From Stictocephala bisonia (lineage: Eukaryota > Arthropoda > Insecta > Hemiptera > Membracidae), in NCBI GenBank assembly GCA_035578905.1, contig JAQJVL010000545.1, positions 465,001-529,000 of the forward strand: a stretch of 64,000 nt of DNA, read 5' to 3'. Under the pieces are notes generated by a model. The model was not told where the DNA came from. It ran no database searches and worked only from the letters and a program-made list of their open reading frames with translations. The position numbers were made by a program, and so were the translations under genes. How positions within the stretch are numbered: position 1 is the stretch's first letter; each line of letters starts with the position of its first letter. This document shows, one piece after another, positions 44,622 through 55,685 of the stretch.

Positions 44622-45182
44622 CTTGTATTTCGCAACATCTGTCTTAAGGAAAACTACAACATATATTATAAATATAAGCTAAAAATAAAAAAAATACAGC
44701 TATCGTGGTTTATTGTCCTGTGCCGGATGATACTTATATTTCTATACCGGATACTTCTATGTTTATACCATAAGTAGCTTTCTGCCAGAAGATGCTTATA
44801 TTTTGAGTTGATTCAGTATTTGGTATGTTTTAATTTTGTCTTGACCTAGCATTTTGTGTAAAGAAATGCTTGTTAGGATTTCCTATTCCATTCCAATTTT
44901 GTTAAGTGAACAAAGACACCCTAAAAGATTAATATTTAATATTGTACAAGTGCTATTACTATTATAAATAACACCTGTTTTAAACCCTATCCTAATCACC
45001 AAAGACTTCTAATTTGTTTTTTTTCTTCTGTTAATTCCTACTGTATTTATTTTTTGCACTTTAATGGTCTTTTATGTGATCACTATTTTTAAAAACAGTA
45101 ATTTGATTTAGTTACTTTAGTATAATAGTACGAAATGAACGAACTACCTCTGAATATTATCGTTTCTTAAAAAAATGCTCAC

Positions 45183-45655
45183 TGTACAGCCAAATCACAC
45201 CAACACTCCCTAGTCTGCAGAGACTTTCGGCCATGTTGGTTTTAATTCCATAAGAACAATGTTATTTTCAAATCAGACATACGATCACGCGTATCCAAAC
45301 CAAACAGTTTTTTTAAACGGATTTTTTCAAACAAATTGCATATCATCAAGAATGAAATTGCGTGTTGGAGTTGCTTAGTGGATTTCTAATTAGAAAAAAA
45401 AACTTTTAAATGTTTAGTTTGAAGTTTTTATTTTTACTTATTTTTTAAAACTAGGAATACGTATTCAAAATATCAAAAGCAAACCCAATTCGCAATATAA
45501 CAACGTTTAAAATGACACCTCATACATACCTTTTGGTCAATAAATAACAAGGAAACATGGATTCACAAATAATATTGTTCTTATGGGATTAAAACAAACA
45601 TGACCGACAGCCTCTGTAGAATCTTAAAGAGCTGTACAGGCAAATCAAAACAACA
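45183..45655. mobile_element. Foldback/MITE-like element
   Basis: Inverted arms of about 70 bp (45218-45285 and 45548-45620) share CATGTTGGTTTTAAT-like and CATAAGAACAATATTATTT-like stretches. Outside them, direct repeats of about 22 bp (TGTACAG[C/G]CAAATCA...CAACA at about 45183 and 45633) flank the unit. It has no coding capacity. The direct repeats are longer than a usual target duplication, so the boundaries are uncertain. Confidence 0.6.
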
Positions 45656-45659
45656 GATC

Positions 45660-46787
45660 CTCGGCACCGTATGGGTGGGTGGGAAGGTCATTACTCATGT
45701 ACGTTTAGGGTATCACCCACCCACTCACGTGCTCATCATGACCTTGCCTAAGATATAGGACCAGGGAAAAGACAATGTTTATATTAATCTATCATGTGAG
45801 ACCTGAAGTACTTTTTCGGAAAAGTTTATCTTACGTGGGGCCAAAAGTATTTAACGAAATTGTAATTACAAAAAAGCTTGAAAAAAATAGGTAAATTTTT
45901 AAAACGGGTGAAAGAATGGCTTTTTATTGTTGACAAAATAGTATGGTGAAAATTTGTAAAAATATTGTAAACGTTTATGGACTAAATTAATTCTTATTTA
46001 TTTTCATATAAAATAGTTGTATGTTGCATTACGTATATAATAATACAATTGTATGTTAGTTTATATCAAATTGTCTTTATTCATATGAGGTGAAGTGGTT
46101 CAGATAACTCTATAGATAACTTCACCTATAAATCAATTATTTATTTTTCTAACAAAGTATATTTTGACATGTAATAGAGTTACGTGTGGTTAATCAATGA
46201 ATGGTATAAAATCTACTTAGTTAAATTTTTTAAGACAGGAAAAATATAAATCATTTTTACTAAACATTATTATAGTCACAAAAAACTTTACTTGAAGAAA
46301 ATGTATTTAGATACTTAAACAACAAATTTACTACGTACAAAAGGTCACTTATCACGTTCGAAGCAGAGGTTATGTTAAGGTATTTGAAATGTAGACCTGA
46401 GGATGGCCGTTCAACGTTGGGCGAGCCGGTGGTCGAGCGGTCTAAGGCGTCAGGACTTTGAGCTTAGGTTAGAGTTAGAGAACGTAAAGCGAAAGGTCAA
46501 CCAGCGTGTCCGTGAGCTAACGAGGGCAAGCGGGACGGTTGATACTGAAACAGTATCAAAGAAGTCCAACGCGATGCACTGACAGTTCTGTAAAAGGTAC
46601 ATGTCTAGTTACAACAATGCTCACGACTCTTGGTGATTACTAGTCCTCCACAATAAATGGTGTCCTTCAGCCATCCTTAATTAAACATGGACCTAGGTAG
46701 CCACTGTTACCCACAAACACATGAAACTTTAGGCGAGCGGTGCCTCTACATTTCATGTTTTTCATTATATAATTCAGTATGTTAAAT
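45660..46787. other. Intergenic with a tRNA-like trace
   Basis: Mostly unremarkable AT-rich sequence. At 46420-46465 the text TGGTCGAGCGGTCTAAGGCG resembles the 5' half (A box) of a Leu/Ser-type tRNA. No matching B box or acceptor stem follows, so it is a tRNA or SINE remnant at best. At 45670-45775 a GGGTGGGTGG / CCACCCACTCAC pair could form a hairpin. Confidence 0.35.
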
Positions 46788-46795
46788 ACTGGGCG

Positions 46796-47516
46796 TAGGG
46801 ATGGCAAATACATATCGGAAATATCGATAACTAAGTTTTGATATATTGATATATTAGTACCGATATTTTCTTTCGATAATATTGGCCATATCGATATTTG
46901 GTCCGGTATATCATATTACTAAATATTGACGTTATTCTCTTTCCTCAAAATCATCACGATTAGAAAGTAAACACATTTAAATTGCCTCTTGTGCGTACGA
47001 AATATGCATTGAGATAATAAAGTAACTAGTTTTTTTTATGAGGTTAATGCACTAAAATATAGTTAATTATAGACCAGTGGGTGGAACGTGTAAATGAAGT
47101 TATGTGTGAGTTGGTAACGATGACTCTAAGATGCCTAGCCTGCATAGACAGTCGTCTTATTAAACCATTATTACATTATTCTTTTATAATTAAACACAGT
47201 TTAAAGGTATAGTTATTATCATTTTTAATTTTTTCATTCAAAGCCACAGACCATAACTTCTTTCGTGTAGATAAATTTATTTAATTTTTACATTCAGTAC
47301 GCTATTCTAAATAGTGACAGCAAAACGTGAGTGTATTTTCGGTCATGACATTACAGTTAGTGCATAATTTTAAACAGATAAATAATTTGCGATTCAATAT
47401 ATCGATTACTTGCTAAATCGATAATTTTCATTCGATATTATCGTTAGATCGGTAGTTTGATTGTGATATATCTGTCATTTGATATATCGATAAGTTGAAA
47501 ATATTTGGCATTCCTA
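46796..47516. mobile_element. hAT-type non-autonomous element
   Basis: The termini TAGGGATGGCAAATA and, inverted, TAGGAATGCCAAATA are followed by clusters of TATCGATA motifs. They are flanked by 8-bp direct repeats ACTGGGCG (46788-46795) and ACTCGGCG (47517-47524), with one mismatch. The 8-bp duplication and the GGGATGGCAAA terminus with TATCGATA subterminal repeats fit hAT elements. The 721-bp interior is non-coding. Confidence 0.85.
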
Positions 47517-47524
47517 ACTCGGCG

Positions 47525-48249
47525 ATTGCATAAGAATCTATATGTAAAGGTTGAGAATACCTAATAATTACTTGGGGGGGGGGGGGGTTGCTGTATATGT
47601 GTAAGGGTGGTCGGGAGGGTCATTGACACTATTCGTGTATGGGTGAGTGAGTTGGTGAATATCACTGTATGTGTTGAGTGTCTATATTTGTTACACAGTA
47701 TTCATATATAGACAAAAATGACGTATATTAATGTATTATCTCACAAGAACGCCTTTACACAACTTGAACAAGACAAAGCAGCGCATTCTGTTTGGCCGAT
47801 AGCAATCCGTGATGTCAATAGGCGAGTGGTCCACAATGAACAATGCTGACAAGGCCTGTTGCCACAGGAGACTCTGAGTTATGGCATGGAAGTCGGCTGG
47901 CATTGTGTTTCTGGTACGTGCTTTTGGAAGTGTCCACACTTGAAAAGCGATCCCGAAAATGTTTACCTAGTGCTTAAGTGTGGATTAATAGCAAAACTAC
48001 TAGCATGTGGAGCAATAATTTATCTTCAGTAATGTATCTGACCGATGTCCTTTTTAACCTTACTCTTCCCGTTCGTTTAGACTAGACTATTGAGCTGTAC
48101 ATGGAACTTATTCTAACAGTGTACTCGAGAGAACACAGTACAAGGTTAATTTTTTTTAGTGTGGCCTTTAGTGGAGAAAGGTGCCCAATTCAGACATAGT
48201 TCCTCTCACCTGTTTAGTCCATTTTTGTGTTGTAGGTTCGTTGGACCAC
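47525..48249. other. Intergenic with poly(G) run
   Basis: A run of 14 G lies at 47574-47587, followed by GGGTGG-type text. The minus frame at 47736-47939 has no recognisable domain. Nothing else was seen. Confidence 0.5.
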
Positions 48250-48530
48250 CGTATTAATGTGACATCCGAGCCACGTGACTAGACGTCACCATCTTAACGT
48301 GTCTTTCGAGCCACGTGACTAGACGTCACCGTCTTAACGTGATTTTCAAACCACGTTACTAGACGTCACAGTCATAACGTGATTTCTGATATACGCGACT
48401 AGACGTCACCGTTTTACATGACTAAACGTCACCGTCTTAACGTGACTTCAGCGCCACGTGACTAGACGTCATCGTCATAACGTGACTTCTGATCCACGTG
48501 ACTCGACGTCACAGTCATAACGGGATCGTT
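48250..48530. repeat. 40-bp tandem repeat rich in CACGTG and GACGTC
   Basis: About seven units of 40 bp each contain CCACGTGACTAGACGTCAC followed by a CGTCTTAACGTGA-type segment. CACGTG is an E-box palindrome and GACGTCAC is CRE-like. The paired sites therefore recur at constant spacing, with some copies mutated. Confidence 0.9.
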
Positions 48531-49628
48531 AACTGTTATTTATACATACTTTCATCGAACTGTAAAAGCACTGTTAAAGCATACAATAATATTTTTCAAA
48601 TTTGTACTTAATATTAATTAAAAGAAAATGTATTCTGATATTACAAATATTTCTTACTATCTGCTCTTTAATGTCTATTGTTAATAGTTAACGACATATA
48701 TTTACATACTTTAACCATTAACTAGAGATATATAGTTCCTATAGCACAAAAAAAGCTATGAATAAAAATATTTATAACGGTATCTCAGTTGAGAATTCGT
48801 TTTAAAAAATGGAAGAAAGAGAATATTCCATAAAGAAAATCTGGATGATTTCAACTCCAAAAAAGTTACGTGAAACGTTTAGTGGGTATCTAAGCACAAA
48901 AAGGTTTCACGTTTGGCAACCAATGGCCTTTTGAACTGAGATAGTAGATGATTGGACGAGTCGAAAAAGCCCAGGACACAGATTTTTCTGGCCCTCTATC
49001 GGTTTCTATGACTTCAATAATCTGGCTGCCAAAGGTTTGTAACATGCTTGTACATTTCACTGCATACCTTTAGTTTGTAATTTTATATTTAGTACAAGAA
49101 AACGTCACACAACACAAATTTAATACAAAGTGGACAAATATATTACAATACAAGTTCAAAATGCACAAATATTATGGTGATCGATTTTGGTGAACCACGC
49201 TCACCCTCCTAAGACCAGAGGGATTCACAAAAGAATGGAAAATGATGTTCAACGACTCAATCTATAGGCCTATGATCACGTGACCCCATTGGCTGGAATC
49301 GTCCAAATGGTGGCTGCTGTGATATTATTGGTTAATTCCTATTGGCTGTTACTTCTGTTCTTTTAGTCACTGAAAATACAATATTAAAAACCATTTCGGA
49401 ATCAAAATTACACTGCTCAATCATTAATTTATCACAATCCTTACATTTTCCTTTAAAAAGAAATAACTCTTCCCAAGCATTCATAATACGACCCTTCTTA
49501 CAAACGTTTAGAATATCTAAATTTTCATCTATTTTATTCAATCTGTGAGTACAATTCAGAAGGCGTTTAGATACATTAGATCTTTCAGGTTTCTTATTTT
49601 TAAAAGCAGAGACATGATTTTTATACCT

Positions 49629-51388
49629 ATTTATTTATTTATTCCATTCCAACGGTCAAAGACCAAATTACAAACATGTTACATAATACATATGAAATAA
49701 CACTTACTTATAACACTACTTATAATTAAAGGGCCAAGCCAAACATGCAAGTGGATTTTTAATATTAGGCATGATAGTTAATCATAAGTGAAACTGTGTA
49801 ACTAATGATAAGTAGTACTAATAGTGATGAATATAAATTAATAATGTATACATAAATACAGTAAATTAAGATGCGGCTTCTATGAAGAGATGCAAATATG
49901 CACAAGCTATATAATAAATAACAGTGAAAATAACTATCTATAATAATAACAATTCCAAAAACTTATATAGTAAAACAGTGAAAATAAACTATCTATAATA
50001 ATAACAATTCCAAAAACTTTGATGATTACAGTGTAAAAGCTATGAATAATAACAAATAATAACAATGCCACAAACCATAGATGAATAACAAGTGTATAGC
50101 TATAAAGGCGGGGGAGGGGGGCAGCGAGCACACGTCTTCTAATAAATGTTGGACTGTCATTGAAATATCGAACGTGTCACAGAAACTATTCCCGAGCCTC
50201 ATCATTCTGGCGAGCGGACCATGGAATTCATAGGAGCGTTGGTAGTGGCATCTGCTGAATAAATCACGTGACCGGGTTCTAGCTGTTGGAGTACGGAAGT
50301 CCACTTGTGACAGAAGCACCGGGCAATCTAGCTATCCATTTACCAGTTTGGTCAAGAACAGAATATCAGCGACGCAACTTCTCACTTGAAGATCAGGGAG
50401 AATAAGCTCAGCCTGCAGTCCAGCAAGAGGGATTTCCCTGTAGTACAGTCCTTGTCGAACCCCCACCAATCGTATGAACTTCCTCTGCACAGCTTCCAGT
50501 TTCTCAATAAGTCCCAGATGGTAGGGAGACCAGACAGGGCTAGCATACTCCAGGAGTTGGCGTACAGAGGAAGAGTAGAGAGTTTTTCAAGACAAGGGGA
50601 TTTGTCATACCACGAGTTGACCTAGTGATGAAACCCAGCATTCTGTAGGCTCTTCTGCAAAGGTCATCAACATGATCATTGAATGTAAAGTCAGACACAA
50701 ATGTAACACCCAGATCCTTAATCGTGGACACTCTTCCTAGGGGTTGATTATCTAGAGTGTACTGGAAGTGGTTCATACTGTACAAACGACCAAACACTTT
50801 GAAGAGTTCAGCTTTATGTTGTTAGTGACGCACCAATCCAATACATTTGTAAGACTAGTTTGTAGCCGTGCAAAGTCCTCATCACTGGATACCACGGTGT
50901 AAATCTTCACATCATCAGCAAAGAATAGAGCATCCACCAGGAGAACGGACGTTATGTCATTTATAAACATGATGAATAGGTATGGACCAAGGAGCGAACC
51001 TTGTGGAACGCCGGAAGTTTGTAGAAATTCCTGGGAAAGTGCATCAGGCAATTTTACTGTTAAATGCCGACCAAGCAGATATTCACGGATCCAGGAAAGT
51101 AATGGGCCATTGATACCATATGCATTTAACTTGCTGATTAGTATAGAGTGGTCAACTTTGTCAAATGCCTTGGCAAAGTCGATAAAGGCAACATCCAGCT
51201 GTTTACCTGATCCTAGAGCAGATAATATACATTCTTCGAATATCATTAGGTTGGTGACGGTTGACCTGGATGTGGTGAAGCCATGTTACTAGGACAGACT
51301 AGGGGTTTCAGAAAGGGCTTAAGGCGAGATAGCACTAGCATTTCGAACACCTTTCCCACTGCTGACAGGATTGTAATAGGTCCTATTT
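49629..51388 (-). mobile_element. 5'-truncated non-LTR copy nested in the Penelope-like element
   Basis: The minus-strand RT has DFAKAFDKVDHSIL, SGVPQGSLLGP and FFADDVKIY (50773-51246), then a frameshift into 50540-50797 (TIKDLGVTF). The C-terminal region continues to about 50030 (SRCHYQRSYEFHG) and a 3' UTR ends in an (AAAT)n tail at 49629. It is flanked by TACCT on both sides (49624-49628 and 51389-51393), a likely short target duplication. The Penelope reading frame resumes across this junction. Confidence 0.85.
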
Positions 51389-51964
51389 TACCTTTTGCTA
51401 AAATGTACAGTCTGATCTATGTAAAACATATTACAATCATTACAGTTAATCCTATATATGTTCTTGAATTTATCTTCACTTTCAATATTCGAGTGTAAAA
51501 TGTTGGACATATTATTACAAGTCTTAAAAGCTATTGATAAATTTAATTTCTTAAATCTATTACCAACTCTTTGTGTAAACGGTCCATTGTATTGGAGGGT
51601 TACATACTTCTTTTATTCTTTATCAGATTTTTCTGTTTTAAGTGTTGTTCGTTTATCGCCTCGAATTTTATTTCTATTTTCTTTTTTATTCTACCTCCAA
51701 TTTTCATGAAAGATTGATGCCTTGTATCCGTTTGCAATAGATATTGATTTTATTACCTGTTTTCTATCTGCAACACTTAATGGTATTGAATACGCCCTAT
51801 ATAACATACTTCTGAAGCTAGCTGTTTTGTGAGACGGGGGATGGACAGAACTGTTATTTATTGTACGATTGGTTTGAGTAGGTTTCCTGAAAATTCTATA
51901 TAAAAGTTTGTTATGATCACGAATTATTTTTAGGTTCAAAAAGTTTAATTTAAAAACTGTCTCT

Positions 51965-52925
51965 CAGCATATACAGGGCCACTTTCAGTGACGGCAATAC
52001 ATAGGTCTGATTTGGAGGTTAGGGTGTATGAAGAATCAAGCGCTCTTCTCCAGTGGTTTGAAAAGAATAATCTGCATCTGAACAATACAAAGACACAGAT
52101 TTTAGATTTTCAGATAAGTGACAGAAGATATTCTGAATCTCTTTCTTTTTTTATTGACTATGAGCAAGTTGAACCAAGCGAGGTAATTAAGTTTTTGGGA
52201 GTTTATATAGATAATAAGTTGAAATTTGGATACCAAGTTGACTCTGTATGCAAGCGTATTAGCTCTTAAATTTTCTTGTTAAGGACACTCAACTTTTGTT
52301 GATGAAAATACTCTCCTCACGGCTTACTACGGACTTATTTATCCTCTATTGTCATATGCGGTTGTTATTTGGGGTCACGAAACAACTAAAACCCAATTCT
52401 TATTTAAACTCCAAAAGAAAGCAATCAGAGCCGGTTTTAAACTACCTTTCAGACAGTCTTGTAAACCAATGTTAAAAAATTACAATATATTAACTTTTTC
52501 ATCTATTTATATTCTTCATTGCGTTACGTTTGTCAGAAAAATTCCCGAACTTTTTGGTGTTTCTTCTAACTGGTATGACCTCCGTAACCGACAAAACCTT
52601 CCCATTCCTCGCCATAAAACAAGTATTTTTGAAAGCCATTTAAGGAGCAATGCAATTAGGCTCTACAACTTACTGCCTGATGCTGTCAAAGCGGAAAGTG
52701 ATGCGATGAAGTTTGGCAGAATGACCAAGAGAATGTTGCCATTACAGCGTGAGGGAGTATATGAACTTTGTATCAGTGTAAATATTGTAAATAGTTATAG
52801 AATGTTGCCACCTATATATTATTAGTTTTCAACCTTCGGATATGTTTTAGTTTACGTTAGTAATAGTATGACTTTATTATGCAATTTTGTAATTGTTAAA
52901 ATAAAGGAATTTTGAGTTTGAGTTC
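51965..52925 (+). mobile_element. Second 5'-truncated non-LTR copy nested in the Penelope-like element
   Basis: The plus-strand frames 51988-52269 (LHLNNTKTQILDF, IKFLGVYIDNKL) and 52349-52825 (VIWGHETTKTQFLFKLQKKAIR, NAIRLYNLLPD) are the post-catalytic part of a Jockey/CR1-type RT. It is separated by a stop and shift near 52270. It starts just after the expected catalytic box and ends AATAAAGGAATTTTGAGTTT near 52925. Its residues resemble the copy at 23490-25312 more than the one at 49629-51388. No exact target duplication was found. Confidence 0.8.
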
Positions 52926-53469
52926 ATTCAAAGATTCAAGTTCACTGGTAAAACTAAGCTTCTGGTGGTAACAATTAAGTATATTTAACATATTATCTAA
53001 GTCATTACGTGATTTCTCGTTAAATAAAACCAGAATATCATTGACATAACGGGTGTAAAACGTGATATCATGTTCTTTTTTAATTTATCTAAAATGGATT
53101 CTTCATGATGCTGTAAATAAAGAGGAGAATTCATAGAATAATTTATTGTGCAACTGGTACGTATTCGTACATCTAACTTTGCAATGCACATCGACACTTT
53201 GGCTCAGTTATATTCATTGCTTTCGACGCGATACACTATTCCCGTTGATTGACAATATTCTTAGGCACTCTAAAGGACCTTCCAGAAACATTCTGAATTT
53301 TTTCTAAGGAACTTTACAGGCAGCAAGACTCCTAAGCCATTTTCTGCATTATCCAACTATCACCTTCATGAATACAATAAAAAATGTATAAAGAGTGAAG
53401 ATCGAGCTATTTGGAATATTTGATAGTAAAAATGCTATGCTTATGGATGGTAGCAGACCCGAAAATAAT

Positions 53470-54525
53470 TTCATTAATTATTGAAGAATTAGAAGAGAAA
53501 TTAAATTTAAATGATGAACAAAACGTAGCAGTAAATCATTATGAAGATAGAAAGACGCATTCGAGAATAGGTTCTTAGCTCATATCAAAGAAATGATTAA
53601 TGTATTCTTAAAAGGAAATTCGTTTGCAGACACCAAATTTGGTGTCAATAGGAAGCTCCAAACTAATTCAAAAAAATCTAAGCTGTCAATCGTGTTAAAG
53701 AAAAATTTCATTTAGACGAAAAACAGTATGATGAACATGTTGGGTCCCATGTCGATCAAGTACAAAATTCAATTTATGAGATTATTCCTTGAATAAATAT
53801 TTACAAATTAAAATCCATAAGAAGGAAAAATATAAACAAAGGTCTAAGATTTTTAATTTGCGTAAATATTCCAACTTGTTCTACATATCAGATAATGGAA
53901 AACTACGAACACCATTCAACAAGTCAGATATAGTTGAGTGCATTTAAACAAAACATGACATCACTTTTACCCATAGCTAACCAAATGTAACAGGTAAACT
54001 ATTTGATGTTGAAGACGTAGTAGGCCTACACATGCTTAATCCAAGCGTCTCTACAACATTTTCTGGATACTATGAACAACTTTTCAAACCATATTCCTTA
54101 CAATAACTGAAGAACATTTCTCAACGAGATATTGTGTTTGATAGATATACCAGTAAAAGTTTGCAGGCAGATGAGAAACAAGAGGTAATGGCAAACTATT
54201 AAAGTCTTGGATTCGACTGCAACTCCAATAAAGTTTAAGCAATTTCTGTTTCAACGAAAACAAGACACAATTGTTCCAGTTGCTTGCTAAAAAAGGAGAT
54301 GAGTTCCAGGAAAATATATTTTCTGTACTTAAGATGAACAAGGTATCATATCAACAACTACAGATGTATCGAGCATTTCTCCTGCCTCAGTTGAAGAAGC
54401 AGATGGATACCTTCTTCTGCATGTTAAGCTTGCAGCAGAAGGTGGACATCGTGGTACACAATAAGAACTGAAGATTCAGATGTAGTGGCATTATTTCTTT
54501 GGCTTGCTCAGTGATTTTCCTTTCG
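53470..54525 (+). pseudogene. Decayed ORF of an uncharacterised, probably element-borne family
   Basis: Plus-strand coding fragments in shifting frames include EELEEKLNLNDEQ, HVGSHVDQVQNSIYEI, NLFYISDNGKLRTPFNKSDIVECI, VFDRYTSKSLQADEK and VEEADGYLLLHVKLAAEGGH followed by EDSDVVALFLWLAQ. The order of these blocks matches a protein type I have seen repeatedly as an unnamed multi-copy protein in invertebrate genomes. Its function is not known to me. It carries many stops and frameshifts. It lies within the inverted-repeat-bounded region and might be that element's own gene. Confidence 0.5.
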
Positions 54526-55454
54526 ATCGCTCCCTAGTTTTTTTCTTGTTTTTCCTCCCATTCTCATGTAAAGCCTGATTTTTTTTGTTTTTTTTTCAAA
54601 TGTTTGTTTGTGTGTTTTCTTCTGGTGTATTCTCTTGGGTGTGAGTTTGATTTTGATTCTTGTGATGTAATTGTCTGAGTTTGTGTTTGCCTCTCTTCGT
54701 ATTTTTACGTCGTGCACTTGTTTTTCATCTGTATTGTTACTTTTGTAATAAGTATTATGGAAGATTGTTGTTATTATTATTATTTTTTTTTATATATATG
54801 AATCAAATTTATTTATATTCATCTCATAAATTCTGGCTCAAGGTTCCGACGGAAGGGATACAATATTTAACAATATATATTTGGCAATGTTTAGAATATT
54901 GAACTATTATAATAAATTAAAATATTATTGTACTGTAAATTATGTTCCTTCCAATTATTGTATTGGACAGGTAAAACTTATCTTATTAACATGCCTTTAG
55001 TGTTCTTTTTTAAATGAAAATAAAACTGGCATAATACTTTGAAAGTCAACATTTATATATAAATAAGAAAAATTACAATAATTAGACTTGATATTTCAAG
55101 ATTCATAAATTCACTATATTGTTTTCCAAAAGCAATATTCATTATATCGTTTATATATTGACTTTACTATGCAAGGCTACTTTGTTTTGGTATATATTCA
55201 CCAGCTACTTGTAATGAGGTACAAGTTATGTATAGCATTCGAAAGGTAATTTAGCCTGCAAACAAAAATGTAAAAGACATTTTTTCACCTAAAGATAACA
55301 GATTTCACGGTATTTAGGAAAATGTATCGAAAAAATCTAAATAAAAACAATTGTTTAAATAAACCAAAAAATATTTCTGGTATAGTTAAAGTAAACATTA
55401 ATGTCATGTATGCCGTTTGAAAGCGTGTTTTCTTTAGTATAATAATCACTAGTA
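54526..55454. other. Intergenic, no gene recognised
   Basis: T-rich and AT-rich sequence. Frames at 54508-54717 and 54681-54902 are low-complexity translations without a domain. Confidence 0.5.
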
Positions 55455-55685
55455 ACATAAGTAAATATAAAATTATAAACTAAAGTTATGCAGGGAAATG
55501 TACAAGCATGTCCCAAGCCTTTGGCAGCCATATTGATGACGTCATAGAAACCGATAGATGGCCAGAAAAATCTAATTCCTGGGATTTTTCGACTCGTCCA
55601 ATCATCTACTATCTCAGTTCAATAGGGCGCATTGGTTGCCAGATGTGAAATTTTTTCTAATTATGTTGTGCTTATCCACCCCACT

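Larger units (their letters stand above)
49332..53200 (-). mobile_element. Penelope-like element split by two non-LTR insertions
   Basis: The minus-strand pieces in order are an RT part with YSMNSPL (about 53125) and RYVNDILVLFNEKSRNDL (about 53050-52970), continuing to SELESLNE near 52930. Next comes LNFLNLKIIRDHN..FRKPTQTNRTINNSSVHPP (51939-51691), and then the GIY-YIG-type region with YRINCNDCNMFYIDQT (about 51450-51400). The last piece is HVSAFKN..RSNV..ENLDILNVCKKG (49600-49332). These are diagnostic Penelope-type RT and GIY-YIG endonuclease segments. It is 5'-truncated, with shifts, and the usual YVDD box reads YVND. Confidence 0.85.
48881..55685. mobile_element. 6.8-kb region bounded by about 230-bp inverted repeats
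   Basis: The left arm 48881-49105 and right arm 55455-55685 are inverted copies. They share TTTGGCAACCAATG-like, GATAGTAGATGATTGGACGA, TTTTTCTGGCC and CTATCGGTTTCTATGAC stretches and a TGGCTGCCAAAGG core. Inside are a Penelope-like element, two non-LTR insertions and a decayed unidentified ORF. No clean target duplication was found. It could be a large DNA transposon swollen by nested insertions, or two inverted copies of a smaller element. Confidence 0.6.

Noticed and set aside
46420..46500. A functional tRNA gene
   Set aside because: Only an A-box-like half is visible. There is no B box, anticodon arm or acceptor pairing.
54681..54902. T-rich frame as a membrane protein
   Set aside because: The hydrophobic residues simply reflect a T-rich low-complexity stretch.
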